A stretch of DNA of 36,228 bases, taken from contig WHTR01000021.1 in the NCBI GenBank assembly GCA_009377635.1, forward strand, positions 2,738 through 38,965, given 5' to 3'. Numbering within the stretch: position 1 is the first letter of the stretch; every line of letters begins with the position of its first letter. Under the pieces are notes generated by a model. That model was not told the origin of the DNA. It made no database searches and saw nothing but the letters and a program-made list of their open reading frames with translations. This DNA is from Chloroflexota bacterium (lineage in GTDB: Bacteria; Chloroflexota; UBA6077; SHYK01). Made by a program: the position numbers and the translations under genes. Positions 23,557-32,811 of the stretch are shown one piece after another.

Positions 23557-24744
23557 TTAGTAACCAGCTCCGCCGGAGGCGCTCCTCTGTCCAGTGACGA
23601 GGTCCACGGTTTCCAGCTTTCCGCTGCGCTTCTCGCGCTCTACGTGGATGTACGGGGTGTTCTCCGCCTCGTCGCGGATGGTGAACATCGGGTCTTCCCC
23701 CCGCTCCACCTTCGCGACGTTTTCCAGCAGCAGGTTGTGGTACAGGATCACGCCCTTGTCGGAGGTCGCCAGGTGCTCCTGGGTCCGGTCGCTGATCGGG
23801 CCCTGCCCCACCCAGGCCGCCTCATCCTGGAGCGGGATCTCGCCCCACTCCACGCGACCAAAAGCATCGTATGGCAGGGTCGCGTGATTGACCGGGATCT
23901 TTTCCTGGCGCTGCTCGCCCGCCTTCGTCGGATGGCCACTGTAGCGGACATGCATCGTGTGGGTGTCGTCCACCGGCACCCGGATCTGCAGGCCGTACGA
24001 TTCACCGACGCCCTGAATCAGCGTGTGGGGGAAGATGAACGGGTGGCCGACCGCCCAGTCATCACCGTCTTCCGGCTCGCCCTCGATCAGGCGTCGCTTA
24101 TAGATTCCGTACTCGAAGACGTCGAAGTCGATCTTCAGGTGGCGGGCCGTTTGGACCTGCTTCGGGATGCCCTTCTTGGTGTTCCACCACTGGGCGAAGT
24201 GCCCGTGGAGGTGCTCGAAGTGGACAGGATCCATGCTATTGTCATTGCACTGCACCCAGTTGCAGGGCAGCGGCCGCATGGTGACCTTTCGCACCCAGTC
24301 GTCCCGTACCAGCAGCTCGTGTCGCGGGAGCAGGGGAATGTTCTCCTGGGGACCAAGCCACGCCCACACCAGGCCGCCCAATTCCTGCACCGGGTAGCTC
24401 TTGACCTTGAGCGGCAGGCAGGCCGGCTCGAAGGGCATGTCCACCACCTTGCCCTCGGTGTTATAGGTCCAGCCGTGATAGGCGCACCGCAGGCCATTCT
24501 CTTGGGGAATGCCGTACGCCAGGGAGATCGCCCGGTGGGCGCAGCGATCGCCGATCAGCCCGATGTTCCCCGTGAGGTCGCGGAAGAGCGTCAGGTCCTC
24601 GCCCAGCAGTCGAACCGGCTGGACTGGCTCCGCCTCCAGATCAATGGTCGCGGCTATCGGCCACCAGTAGCGGCGCAGGAGCTCCCCCATGCCGGTCCCC
24701 TTGCTCGTCTCCGTGAGTCTCGTGTTGGCTTCAGCTGTAAGCAC
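23557..24744 (-). CDS. Rieske non-heme iron oxygenase, alpha subunit
   Basis: 395 residues from GTG 24744 with GGGAGGG upstream. Rieske ligands C68-A-H70 and C87-A-Y-H90; mononuclear site in NSMDPVHFEHLH (D172, H175, H180). N-terminus LTETSKGTGMGELLRRYWWP places it with the same phthalate-dioxygenase-like group as the other copies. All expected ligands are present, so this copy should be active if supplied with electrons. The downstream solute-binding protein on the same strand may bring in its substrate. Most similar by eye to the copy at 26302-27591 (shared ARGxD/ERGED and VPVDDTHT segments). Confidence 0.92.
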   Translation of the reverse strand: MLTAEANTRLTETSKGTGMGELLRRYWWPIAATIDLEAEPVQPVRLLGEDLTLFRDLTGNIGLIGDRCAHRAISLAYGIPQENGLRCAYHGWTYNTEGKVVDMPFEPACLPLKVKSYPVQELGGLVWAWLGPQENIPLLPRHELLVRDDWVRKVTMRPLPCNWVQCNDNSMDPVHFEHLHGHFAQWWNTKKGIPKQVQTARHLKIDFDVFEYGIYKRRLIEGEPEDGDDWAVGHPFIFPHTLIQGVGESYGLQIRVPVDDTHTMHVRYSGHPTKAGEQRQEKIPVNHATLPYDAFGRVEWGEIPLQDEAAWVGQGPISDRTQEHLATSDKGVILYHNLLLENVAKVERGEDPMFTIRDEAENTPYIHVEREKRSGKLETVDLVTGQRSASGGAGY

Positions 24745-24856
24745 GCTCGCCCTCCCTATCGCTGTTCCAAACCTTCATGCGCCGATGATACAACCACCCC
24801 GGCCCGAAGTCACGCCAGACGTGGTGCTGGCTACGGCACGGTGGCGCCGCTTGAAG

Positions 24857-25258
24857 CTAGACCCGCCAGGAGGCGAACGCGAGTCCGGTCGCCGCGTGAT
24901 AGGATGGGACATAGTCGACGATCGTCGCTCGGGTGCCTATCGCCTCCATGGCCCCGGCCACGGTGATCCAGGCCCGCATCTCGCCGGTCCCGCCCCGCAT
25001 GGTCATCGAATCAAAACGGCACATGACCTTCGTCGCCCGCCCGTCCCCTTCTGCAAGCCGGCCGAGGAACCACTCGTCCAGCGGGCGGTCAATCCAGCCG
25101 CTCCGAGGCCGGCCCGGATCGTGAGACAGGCCGCCAGATCCATTGATGCCGATGCTGCGCGCATCATCACGTAGCAGCTCCGCGAGGGTCGCCCCGAGTT
25201 TGTAGCACTGCTGGGCGCTTGGAAAAGGTACTATGGAGTCGAACGACGCGGCGATCAT
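24857..25258 (-). pseudogene. LigB-type extradiol dioxygenase, C-terminal fragment
   Basis: 133 residues covering only the C-terminal half of a class III extradiol dioxygenase: QQCYKLGATLAELL, GSGGLSHDPGRPRSGWIDRP (likely catalytic H46), TGEMRAWITVAGAMEAIG (likely iron ligand E93) and IVDYVPSYHAATGLAFASW. The N-terminal half with the two iron histidines is absent (full length about 280-330). The nominal ATG 25258 has no ribosome binding site. It lies between the Rieske gene and the divergent acetyltransferase. It is useful as a comparison for the relative at 35177-36124, because this one keeps the glutamate that the other lacks. Confidence 0.85.
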
Positions 25259-25299
25259 TGACGTCGGCGGCGACCCATCGCCGGATGGAGGGCTGAGGG

Positions 25300-26169
25300 A
25301 TGGCGCGGCTATCCGAGGGGCTTGCCGCTGATCTGCTCGACCGAGTGCTCATGAAGTTGGGCTTCTCGGACTACCCGGAGGCGACCCTCGACGGACTCCG
25401 CCGTGTGTACGCTGCCTGGTGTCGGCGCGTCCCGTTCGACAACGTCCGCAAGCTAATCCACTTGCATGCAAACGTCCCTGGACCGCTCCCCGGGGATCAC
25501 GCTGCAGAGTTCTTCGAGGCCTGGCTCAGCCATGGGACCGGTGGCACGTGCTGGGCAGGAAATGGCGCCCTGCATGCCCTGCTCGTGTCACTCGGCCTTG
25601 CGGCGGGTCGTGGCATTGGATCAATGCTCACCTCCCCCGACGTGCCCCCGAACCACGGCACCGTTTGGGTCGACGTTGAGGGAGCGCGCTATCTCGTTGA
25701 CGCCTCGATCCTACACAGCGAGCCGCTGTGCCTCAAGGAGGGAGCGGCGACGAGGATCGAACATCCAGCCTGGGGCGTTCAATGTGGGCAGCGCGACGGC
25801 CGCTGGCATGTACGCTGGCGCCCGCTCCACATCCCCACCGGAATCGACTGTCGCATTGAGCATTTTCTGGCCACGCGCACGGAGTTCGAGGAGTTCCACG
25901 AGCGAACCCGACCCTGGAGCCCCTTCAACTACGCGCTCTCCGCCCGGCTGATATGCCGTGACACGGTAGCAGGCGTGGCTTTCGGCCAGGCCGTGACCCT
26001 TGAGCGCGACGGGGGGGTCGTCCAGGAACACGTCGGGTGCGAGGGCCGCTTGAGGCTGCTGGTCGACCAGCTTGGCATGAGCGAGGAGATCGTCAGCCGG
26101 CTCCCGCCCGATCGACCGACGCCGCCTCCGCCACTGTCGCGGACAGCACCCCGGGCCGCCAGTGTATGA
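25300..26169 (+). CDS. arylamine N-acetyltransferase (NAT) family protein
   Basis: 289 residues from ATG 25300 behind GGAGGGCTGAGGG. The cysteine protease-like triad of NATs is complete: C84 in GTGGTCWAGNGALHALL, H119 in PPNHGTVWVDV and D134 in YLVDASIL. RVPFDN near residue 43 is the usual early motif. Relatives acetylate aromatic amines or act as amide-forming enzymes in secondary metabolism. In a catabolic cluster it could detoxify an arylamine or process an aminobenzoate-type compound. The last 25 residues are proline-rich. Convergent with the Rieske gene at 26302; the 132-base gap holds only a short CGCCA/TGGCG hairpin (26234-26252). Confidence 0.88.
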   Translation: MARLSEGLAADLLDRVLMKLGFSDYPEATLDGLRRVYAAWCRRVPFDNVRKLIHLHANVPGPLPGDHAAEFFEAWLSHGTGGTCWAGNGALHALLVSLGLAAGRGIGSMLTSPDVPPNHGTVWVDVEGARYLVDASILHSEPLCLKEGAATRIEHPAWGVQCGQRDGRWHVRWRPLHIPTGIDCRIEHFLATRTEFEEFHERTRPWSPFNYALSARLICRDTVAGVAFGQAVTLERDGGVVQEHVGCEGRLRLLVDQLGMSEEIVSRLPPDRPTPPPPLSRTAPRAASV

Positions 26170-26301
26170 TCAAGAAGCGCATCACGATGCACCGGAGTCC
26201 GCGGGCAAAAGATCGGTTACCGTCGTAACGGGTCGCCAGCGGGGCGGTGGCGCTCCTTCCGAATTGGCGGCTGATGTCGTGGCCCGGCTGCTGTGCTCTG
26301 C

Positions 26302-27591
26302 TCAGCGTGCGCGGACGGGCTCGGCCTGCGTGACCCAGGTCCCCAGAGTCTGCTCGATCTCGGCCACGGCGGAGCTGACTCCAGCTTCGGCCGCGAAGTA
26401 GCGCGCGGACCGCTCCGTGTGCCCGAACTTGGTCTGCTCCAGGGGCGGCTCCAGGCACTCGTTCGTCTCCGGGTCTCGGAACACATTCATCGGGTCTTCA
26501 CCGCGGGCCACCGCCGCCATCTCCCGCTCCAGCAGCAGCCGGAACATCGCGACACCCTTGTCCGACTCTCCCAGCCGCTCGAGATCACGGCGGGCTATGG
26601 GCCCCTGGCTCATCCAGACCGAGTAGTCCTGGTTGAAGGTCAGGTCGACGATGTAGCGGTTGCGCTCATCATAGAGCGGCACGTGACGGTAGGGGACCCG
26701 AGCTTGCCGCGGCGCCTGGGTCCCCGGCCGAGCATTGAAGGTGTAGTTTGAGATGTGAAGGGTGTGGGTATCATCTACCGGGACTCGGAACTGAAGGGTG
26801 GCCGAGACCTCGCTCCCGACCAGCAGGATGTTCGGAAACAGAATTGGGTGACCGATCTTCCAGTCGTCATCTTCCTCAGTGAAGCCCGCGAACACTCGCC
26901 TCTTGATGATTCCGTATTCGAAGAGGTCGAACCCGATCTTCCGGTGGTTCTGGACGTTGCGGACCCCAACGTTGTCCTGGCGGTTCTCGTGGGCTTTGAG
27001 GCGACGGACGTAGTTCCCGTAGTGGTTGTGGAGCCACTCGACGTGGACGGGATCGAGGGAGTTCTCCTGGCATTGGAGCCAGTTGCACGGGAGCACCGAG
27101 ATCGCGATGTCCCGCACCGCGTTCTCTGCGACCAGGGGGCTCCAGCGTGGTACCAACGGGACTGGCTCTGGTCCCAAGTAGGCGAAGATGAGACCGCCCA
27201 GCTCCTGAACGGGATACGCGGTCAGCTTGACCGTCGACTTGAGCGCCCCGTCCGGGTGCATCGTGTCCTCAAATGGCGCTTCGATACACTGGCCGGTCGT
27301 CGAGTACTTCCATCCATGGTACTGGCAGCGGAGTCCGTCATCCTCCGCGATGCCATAGGCCAGGTCCGCTCGGCGGTGGGCACAATGCTTTTCGACAAGC
27401 CCCAGCCCGCCTCGCTGAGTGCGAAACAGCGTCAGGTCCTCCCCCAGGAGGCGCACGGACTTGGTCCTGAGCGGCTCATCGTCCAGTTCGGCGCTTGCTG
27501 CGATGGGGTGCCAGTAGCGCCGCATCAGGTTTCCCATAGGCGTGCCTGGCCCTACCTCAGTAGCTCGACGGTTCGCTTCCTGGGTCAGCAT
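26302..27591 (-). CDS. Rieske non-heme iron oxygenase, alpha subunit
   Basis: 429 residues from ATG 27591 (AGGAGGAGCCCG upstream). Rieske ligands C70-A-H72 and C89-Q-Y-H92; mononuclear iron site NSLDPVHVEWLH (D180, H183, H188). Complete and normal in length. It is the third gene of a leftward operon with two amidohydrolases upstream (28-base gap to the nearer one), so hydroxylation and decarboxylation or hydrolysis are probably successive steps on one compound. Electron-transfer partners are not encoded nearby. Confidence 0.92.
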   Translation of the reverse strand: MLTQEANRRATEVGPGTPMGNLMRRYWHPIAASAELDDEPLRTKSVRLLGEDLTLFRTQRGGLGLVEKHCAHRRADLAYGIAEDDGLRCQYHGWKYSTTGQCIEAPFEDTMHPDGALKSTVKLTAYPVQELGGLIFAYLGPEPVPLVPRWSPLVAENAVRDIAISVLPCNWLQCQENSLDPVHVEWLHNHYGNYVRRLKAHENRQDNVGVRNVQNHRKIGFDLFEYGIIKRRVFAGFTEEDDDWKIGHPILFPNILLVGSEVSATLQFRVPVDDTHTLHISNYTFNARPGTQAPRQARVPYRHVPLYDERNRYIVDLTFNQDYSVWMSQGPIARRDLERLGESDKGVAMFRLLLEREMAAVARGEDPMNVFRDPETNECLEPPLEQTKFGHTERSARYFAAEAGVSSAVAEIEQTLGTWVTQAEPVRAR

Positions 27592-27619
27592 CGGGCTCCT
27601 CCTGCGATTTGCTCGACCG

Positions 27620-28696
27620 TCATCTCCCGTCAACCATGGCCGGGGTCTTGAGGCCGTAGAACCACTCCGCGTTGCCGTGGAGGATGGCTTCCTTGTCTGC
27701 TTCGCTCAGGTCCTCGCACTCGATCAGCTCCCGGATCTCCTTCTTGCAGGACTCATTGTTGACCTCGTGCGGGAAGTCGGACGAGTAGATGAAGGCTCTC
27801 CCGCCGACCTGGCTCACCGCGTAGGATAGGCCCGGCTCGTCGCCCTCGCAACCCACGAAGAGGCGGCCCGCATGCACGTGGTCTCGGATGTAGTCGCTGA
27901 CCTTCTGGTCTGCGGGCGGCGAAAGCTCACCGCGGGGATTCCACTGGATGTGCGTCTCGTGCGCGCGATCGAATCGCTCGAGCGCGACGAGCAGCCAGGC
28001 GACGCCGCCCTCCATGAAGCCAAACCGGGCGTTCGGGAAGCGATCCAGGATCCCATTGAACAGGATTCCCGAGAAGTTGATCAGCAACGACATTGGATGA
28101 CCCATGGCGCCCACCGGGGTGTAGACGTTCATATGGTCGAAACCCATGGTGCTGTGGGCCCCGCCGTGGATGCCGATGGCGCACCCAAGCCGGTCGGCCT
28201 CGGCATACACCGGCCAGTATTCCTTGGCCCCAAGGTGGTCCTTCAGACCGGTGCTGGGGAGCATTGCTCCGGAAAAGCCCAGCTCCTCCACGGCTCGCCG
28301 CAGCTCCTCGACCGCGGCCTCGGGATCCTGCATCGGAATCAGGGCCATGCCCTTGAAGCGGGGGCTCCGCTGCACGTAGGCCTCGTGGAGCCAATTGTTG
28401 TAGGCGCGGGCGACAGCAGTTGCCCAGTCTCGATGGGTGATCTTCCCAAACGCGAGCCCGCCCGTCGTATACAGGACCGCCGTCTCGATGCCGACGTCGT
28501 CGGCGAACTCCAGCCAGCCGTCCGGGCCAACCGGGCGGAACGAGCCGGGTGGCGTCTGCCCGATGAAGTCGTGAAAGTGATCGAGGGGCGGAAACCAGCG
28601 AGGTCTGGCCGGTCCCTGGTTGAAAGGTGGCGGCAGGAATCTCTGCATGGCCTCGCTGTCTTCAAACACGTGGCCGTCGCCGTCGATGATACGCAT
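27620..28696 (-). CDS. amidohydrolase family 2 protein (ACMSD-like)
   Basis: 358 residues from ATG 28696 with GGGAGGG upstream. The metal site begins MRIIDGDGHVFED (H9; the first histidine of HxH is aspartate or glycine, as in many relatives). It continues with AIGIHGGAH, FGFMEGGVAWLLVALERFDR and IYSSDFPHE, with the C-terminal metal aspartate. Relatives decarboxylate aromatic or muconate-type acids (aminocarboxymuconate semialdehyde decarboxylase, gamma-resorcylate decarboxylase) or hydrolyse lactones. It lies 15 bases downstream of a second amidohydrolase and 28 bases upstream of a Rieske oxygenase, in one operon. Confidence 0.88.
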   Translation of the reverse strand: MRIIDGDGHVFEDSEAMQRFLPPPFNQGPARPRWFPPLDHFHDFIGQTPPGSFRPVGPDGWLEFADDVGIETAVLYTTGGLAFGKITHRDWATAVARAYNNWLHEAYVQRSPRFKGMALIPMQDPEAAVEELRRAVEELGFSGAMLPSTGLKDHLGAKEYWPVYAEADRLGCAIGIHGGAHSTMGFDHMNVYTPVGAMGHPMSLLINFSGILFNGILDRFPNARFGFMEGGVAWLLVALERFDRAHETHIQWNPRGELSPPADQKVSDYIRDHVHAGRLFVGCEGDEPGLSYAVSQVGGRAFIYSSDFPHEVNNESCKKEIRELIECEDLSEADKEAILHGNAEWFYGLKTPAMVDGR

Positions 28697-28710
28697 CAGG
28701 TCCCTCCCCG

Positions 28711-29643
28711 TTAGAGATGAAGGAGTCGTCGAGAGTTTCGGTCCGTGATGGCCCGCACCCACGAGGCATCCGGCTGCTCGTCGATCACCGGCAAGGCTCG
28801 GTCGAGCGGGCCCAGACCTCCACAGTAGTCCGAGCCAAACACTACTCCATCCTCGCCCATCGTGTCGATGAGGAACTGGAAGGTACGTGGACTGGCGCTC
28901 GCGCTATCCACCAGGAATTGCTCGATCAGGATATCTCTGTACGGTCGTTCTCCGTCCGGGACTTTGTGCCGCCAATAGAGCTTGCTGAGCAACAGCGGCA
29001 CTCCGCCGCCCGCGCTCCGAATCACGACCCGGAGGCCCGGATAGCGATCGAACAGGCCGGCCGCGATCATGCGGACGACGCAGTCGGAGACCGCGGCGTC
29101 CGCGTGTGCGCTCACCGCCACACCCTGGCCGCCATCCTCCAACAGATCGAGCCCAGCCCGCAGTCCCTCACCGCCTCCGCCCCCGTGGAGGAATATCGGC
29201 AGGTGCAGTTCGTCGATCTTGCCGAATAACGGCTCGACCTCGGGTCGGCCGATCATCTCGCCTTGGGCATACATGAACACCGCCCGAAAGCCGCCGGCGG
29301 CCATCCGCTCGATCTCCTCGACTGACCCAGCGATGTCCTGGAGGCTCACCGCGATCGAGCCTATCAACCGGTCGGGATACGCGACGATGCGGTCAGCGAT
29401 TGCGTTGTTGGATGCGCGGACGGACTCCATGACGTGCCCATTAGGAAGTCGGTCGGCGTTGAGCCCCGCTCCCTGCGAAACGAGCTGCAGCTCGATGCCG
29501 GCCGAGTCCAGCTCTGCTACCCGCCGGATGAAGTCCGGCGAGTCGTAGGGGTCCGGCCGTGGAGCGCGGCCACCCCAGCGCTCGAAGCGCTCGGCCAGCT
29601 CCGGCGGTGAGTGGTGCGAGTGCCAATCGATCAGACCTGCCAT
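28711..29643 (-). CDS. amidohydrolase family 2 protein (ACMSD-like), first gene of operon
   Basis: 310 residues from ATG 29643, with a GGTTGGGGGG run upstream; further open frame upstream lacks sense. LIDWHSHHSPPELAERF gives the canonical HxH (H8, H10), followed by PIFLHGGGGGEGL, VVIRSAGGGVPLLL and VVFGSDYCGGLGPLDRAL with the metal aspartate. It is closer to canonical ACMSD than its neighbour at 27620. Two different amidohydrolases in tandem suggest two successive C-C or C-O cleavages, or a heteromeric enzyme. Its promoter must lie in 29644-29844, a 201-base gap without a gene. Confidence 0.88.
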   Translation of the reverse strand: MAGLIDWHSHHSPPELAERFERWGGRAPRPDPYDSPDFIRRVAELDSAGIELQLVSQGAGLNADRLPNGHVMESVRASNNAIADRIVAYPDRLIGSIAVSLQDIAGSVEEIERMAAGGFRAVFMYAQGEMIGRPEVEPLFGKIDELHLPIFLHGGGGGEGLRAGLDLLEDGGQGVAVSAHADAAVSDCVVRMIAAGLFDRYPGLRVVIRSAGGGVPLLLSKLYWRHKVPDGERPYRDILIEQFLVDSASASPRTFQFLIDTMGEDGVVFGSDYCGGLGPLDRALPVIDEQPDASWVRAITDRNSRRLLHL

Positions 29644-29844
29644 CGGACCCCCCAACCTGTGTCTGGTCCAGTGTACATCGCTTTCATTGCGAGTGGCGTT
29701 GCAAGTGGCGTTCGTCAGCCGGTTGGAACGTCGCCGCGACATCGGCCACGTCTGTTTGGACGGCGACCGCCTCCTCCTCCATTCGGCGCAGGTGTTTGGC
29801 CACGACATAGCGCCAGCGTGGCCTCGCGGTTGGTCCGCCGTCCG

Positions 29845-31140
29845 CTAGCGGAAGCTACGCACATGCGGCATCTTGACGGCGACAAGGAGGATCAGTCCGG
29901 TACACAAGCCCCCCATCAGGGTGATGGCCGCCGGGCCGCCGAAGGCCTGAGCCACGGCGCCGGCGGCAAAACTCCCGAGTGGCATGAGCCCCCGGTCAAG
30001 CAAGAAGATGCTCATCACCCTCCCCATGTACTGCCGGGGCGCCGCCATCTGAATGGCAGCATGGGTCAGCACGATCGAGCTCATGCTGAACAGGCCCACC
30101 AGTGCCATGAGGGCGAGCGACAGCGGGTACCAGGTGCTTACGGCGAACGCAACGAGACTGATGCCCAGCGCCACGCCACTTGCCAACGTGACGGTCCCTC
30201 TCGCTCCGAAACTTTCGCGCAGCGAAGCGACGCCCACGGTTCCGACGACGGCTCCCACCCCACTGGCGGCCATCAGCTCTCCAACTCCGCGGGAGTCCAG
30301 GCCGAACACGTCGCGGGCGAATACCGGAGCCAGCGACATGTAGGACATGCCCACGACGATGGGAATGAGGGACAGCAGCATGAGGCCGAGCAGCATCGGG
30401 TCGCGCCGCACGAGATCCGCCCCACCGACCAGATCTTGCCATATCGAAAGCGAGGCCCTGGAGTGAGCCTGCGCAGATGGAGGGGGACTGGGAATGAACA
30501 GGGTTGTCACCAGCACGCCGAACAAGGTAGCCGTGACAATTCCAAAGGTCCATGGCGCCCCGACAGAGGCCAACAGCACCCCGGCGGCCGTCGGGCCCAG
30601 CACCCGGGTGATGTTGTGGCCGAGAGACTGGAGGGCAATGGCATTGACGAGGTCGTCCCGGGGGACCAGATCCGGAATGAGGGAGTGCCGGGCGGGCTGG
30701 TTGAAGGCCCACGCGACGCTCGCCACCAGGGTGAACGCGAAGAGGTGCCAGACCTGGACGGCCTCGATCGCCAGGCCTGCGACAAGAAGCACATAGAGGA
30801 ACACGACTGCCACCTGGCTCATGAGCATCAGCCGCTTCCGGTCCATGCGGTCTGCGGCCACGCCGGCCAGCGGTCCGAAAACGAGAAACGGAAGCGACCG
30901 CATCCCCATGAGGGCCCCGAGCAGGAACGGCGAGTCCGTCAACTGGTAGACGATCCAGCCCAGCGCTACCTGCTCCATCCACTGGCCGCCGCTGTAGACG
31001 AGGACTCCAAGCCACAGCCAGAGATACCCTCGGTGCCGCAAGGCCCTGATGGGTCCAAGTCTCGATCTGCTGACAGCCCGCGTGGTTTGGGCGTCGACCG
31101 GCGTGGATGAGGACGCCGGTTGGGCGGCTGGCGGCAGCAA
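29845..31140 (-). CDS. MFS transporter (EntS-like exporter type)
   Basis: 431 residues with about twelve hydrophobic helices. YLWLWLGVLVYSGGQWMEQV starts helix 1. The MFS signature after helix 2 is GPLAGVAADRMDRKRLML. NQPARHSLIPDLVPRDDLVN and GHNITRVLGPTAAGVLL are typical of MFS_3 (enterobactin exporter/macrolide efflux-like). It should move small organic compounds across the inner membrane, probably outward. Start TTG 31140 is weakly supported; the N-terminal 30 residues are disordered. A TATACT box on the same strand (31182-31177) could be its -10. It precedes the amidohydrolase operon. Confidence 0.88.
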   Translation of the reverse strand: MLPPAAQPASSSTPVDAQTTRAVSRSRLGPIRALRHRGYLWLWLGVLVYSGGQWMEQVALGWIVYQLTDSPFLLGALMGMRSLPFLVFGPLAGVAADRMDRKRLMLMSQVAVVFLYVLLVAGLAIEAVQVWHLFAFTLVASVAWAFNQPARHSLIPDLVPRDDLVNAIALQSLGHNITRVLGPTAAGVLLASVGAPWTFGIVTATLFGVLVTTLFIPSPPPSAQAHSRASLSIWQDLVGGADLVRRDPMLLGLMLLSLIPIVVGMSYMSLAPVFARDVFGLDSRGVGELMAASGVGAVVGTVGVASLRESFGARGTVTLASGVALGISLVAFAVSTWYPLSLALMALVGLFSMSSIVLTHAAIQMAAPRQYMGRVMSIFLLDRGLMPLGSFAAGAVAQAFGGPAAITLMGGLCTGLILLVAVKMPHVRSFR

Positions 31141-31331
31141 CGGGAGGCCTCAGTCCAACGGGGAGGTGGTGCCGTCAGTATACCGTAGGGAACCGCGGGT
31201 CGAGAGCAATTCGTGCTCCGTCGGCGGCCCGCTGCTGGAGTACCTGAAGGAGGTCTGCACCGCTGCTCAGCGTCGCCAACCGATCCCTTCGTTCCTTGCC
31301 ACCTCCACATCTGCCCAGGGGGCGTGAACGA

Positions 31332-31796
31332 TTACGGCGTCCCTTTCGACGCCATGTCGGACGAGACATTGATGATCTTCCCATAGCCTCGCTTGCGCAT
31401 GTGCGGGATTACCTCGCGGCAGCACAGCCACGCGCTGCGCACGTTGACTGCGAACATCCGATCCCACTCGTCGACGGGGATCCGGTCGCGGGATCCATGA
31501 GTGAACTTCACGGACGCGAACATAGCGGCGTTGTTCACCAGCACGTCGATGCGGCCGAACGTGGAGATCGACTCGCCGACCATGCGCTTGACACTCGCCG
31601 CGTCCGAGACGTCAGTGGGCACCGCAAGCGCCGTGAATCCTTCTGCGTTCTGCTCATCAGCCGCGCTCTCCGCCGCCTCCGCGTTGATCTCGGCGATGGC
31701 GACAGCCGTCCTCTCGGCGGCAAGACCATCCACGTAGTGGCGGCCGATCCCCTTTCCCCCACCCGTGACGATCACAACTGCGTTATCGAGTCGCAT
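31332..31796 (-). pseudogene. SDR oxidoreductase, truncated just before the catalytic tyrosine
   Basis: ATG 31796 with GGAGGATGAGCC upstream. The 154 residues contain VTGGGKGIGRHYVDGL, FGRIDVLVNNAAMFASVKF, AVNVRSAWLCCREVIPHM and IINVSSDMASKGTP, ending exactly where the YxxxK block should follow (normal length about 250). The cofactor site and catalytic serine are present, the tyrosine and lysine are lost. Downstream DNA to the MFS start (31141-31331) shows no recognisable continuation. Non-functional fragment created by deletion. Confidence 0.9.
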
Positions 31797-31993
31797 GGCT
31801 CATCCTCCGGGACGTAGTGGTACCCGGCCGCAGCCTCTGAGAAAGTGCGGCGGCTCGTCACTCCGAAGTGGACAGAATGGGTCTTCGAACGGCATTTGGC
31901 GGCGATGCTGAGTCCCCGTATCCCCGTCTTCTCCTCTCTCAGCAGTATGCTTAGCCAGCGTGCCGATTCTCGACGCTTCAGCAGGAGGTTACC

Positions 31994-32806
31994 GTGGCAG
32001 AGCACATCGACGGGTCGTTGCACTGGGAGCAGCTGGGAAAGTACGGACGGCCTGTCGCGTTCGTGCACCCCAACCCGATGGACCACACCTGCTGGCTCTA
32101 CCAGATGGCGCATCTCGCAACCTGGTTCCGGTGCATCGGGATCGATCTGCCGGGCTACGGCCGCTCCCCTACCGCGCAGGCCGGCCTTACCATGACGGAT
32201 GTGGCACTTGCCTGCTGGGAAGCCGTCGACGAGGTAACCAGCGAGCCTGCGATCGTCGTCGGTGAGTCCGTCGGCTCCAACGTCGTATGCCACATGGCGA
32301 ACCAGCGACCCGATCGGACACTGGCGGTAGTCATGTCGGGCGCAGGCTACCGAGCGGGGCGAAAGCAGTTCGCCGAGACGCGCATCCCGCAGTACCAGCG
32401 GTACGGCGTGGGCTTCCGCCGCGAGCACGCGTTCGCCGACTGGAGCCCAACGTTCCGTCAGACTGAGATGGCCGCGTACTTCGCCGACATCTTCGCCGAA
32501 CGCAACCCATGGGCCGACGCCGACACGATCGTCGAGATGTTCAAGGCGCTCAACGAGCCGGATCCCGACTGGCTCCACGCGGGCGTGAGGGCGCCGACGC
32601 TCATCATCACCGGCAGCGAGGACACTGCGCACGAGCGCTCATTCGCACTCCAGGCGCGGATTGCCGACTGTGAGCTGGTCACGATGGAGGGCGCCGGCCA
32701 CGCCTGCAACATGGAACGGCCCTGGGACTGGGACCGCTCCTTCCTGAGCTTCTTGGCCAGCCACGGCCTGTTCGAGGCCCAGCCCCGGGCGGACGTTTCG
32801 GCCTGA
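31994..32806 (+). CDS. alpha/beta hydrolase
   Basis: 270 residues from GTG 31994, fixed by AGGAGG six bases upstream. VAFVHPNPMDHTCWLYQM holds the oxyanion turn, the nucleophile elbow is VVGESVGSNVV (S92), the acid is D210 in IITGSEDTAHERSF and the base H236 in EGAGHACNMERP. The full triad and normal length indicate an active esterase or C-C hydrolase. In an aromatic pathway it could hydrolyse a ring-opening product or a lactone. It is followed after five bases by an acyl-CoA dehydrogenase start, so both may once have formed an operon. Confidence 0.88.
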   Translation: MAEHIDGSLHWEQLGKYGRPVAFVHPNPMDHTCWLYQMAHLATWFRCIGIDLPGYGRSPTAQAGLTMTDVALACWEAVDEVTSEPAIVVGESVGSNVVCHMANQRPDRTLAVVMSGAGYRAGRKQFAETRIPQYQRYGVGFRREHAFADWSPTFRQTEMAAYFADIFAERNPWADADTIVEMFKALNEPDPDWLHAGVRAPTLIITGSEDTAHERSFALQARIADCELVTMEGAGHACNMERPWDWDRSFLSFLASHGLFEAQPRADVSA

Positions 32807-32811
32807 GAGGC

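Noticed and set aside
23278-24966. 562-codon open frame on the + strand
   Set aside because: Antisense shadow of the solute-binding protein and Rieske genes; no ribosome binding site or recognisable domain.
26755-27651. 298-codon open frame on the + strand, hydrophobic and Val/Asp-rich
   Set aside because: Opposite the Rieske gene, which has complete metal-binding motifs; the plus frame has none.
29690-29720. Direct repeat GTGGCGTT twice upstream of the amidohydrolase operon
   Set aside because: Only two short copies; could be chance, and no regulator is present to suggest an operator.
29611-31110. 499-codon open frame on the + strand
   Set aside because: Shadow of the MFS gene; composition (His/Gln/Arg-rich) is what reversed membrane-protein codons give.
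31175-31331. Open stretch reading DRLATLSSGADLLQVLQQ before the MFS start
   Set aside because: Looks slightly coding but has no start, no family and no link to the SDR fragment frame.
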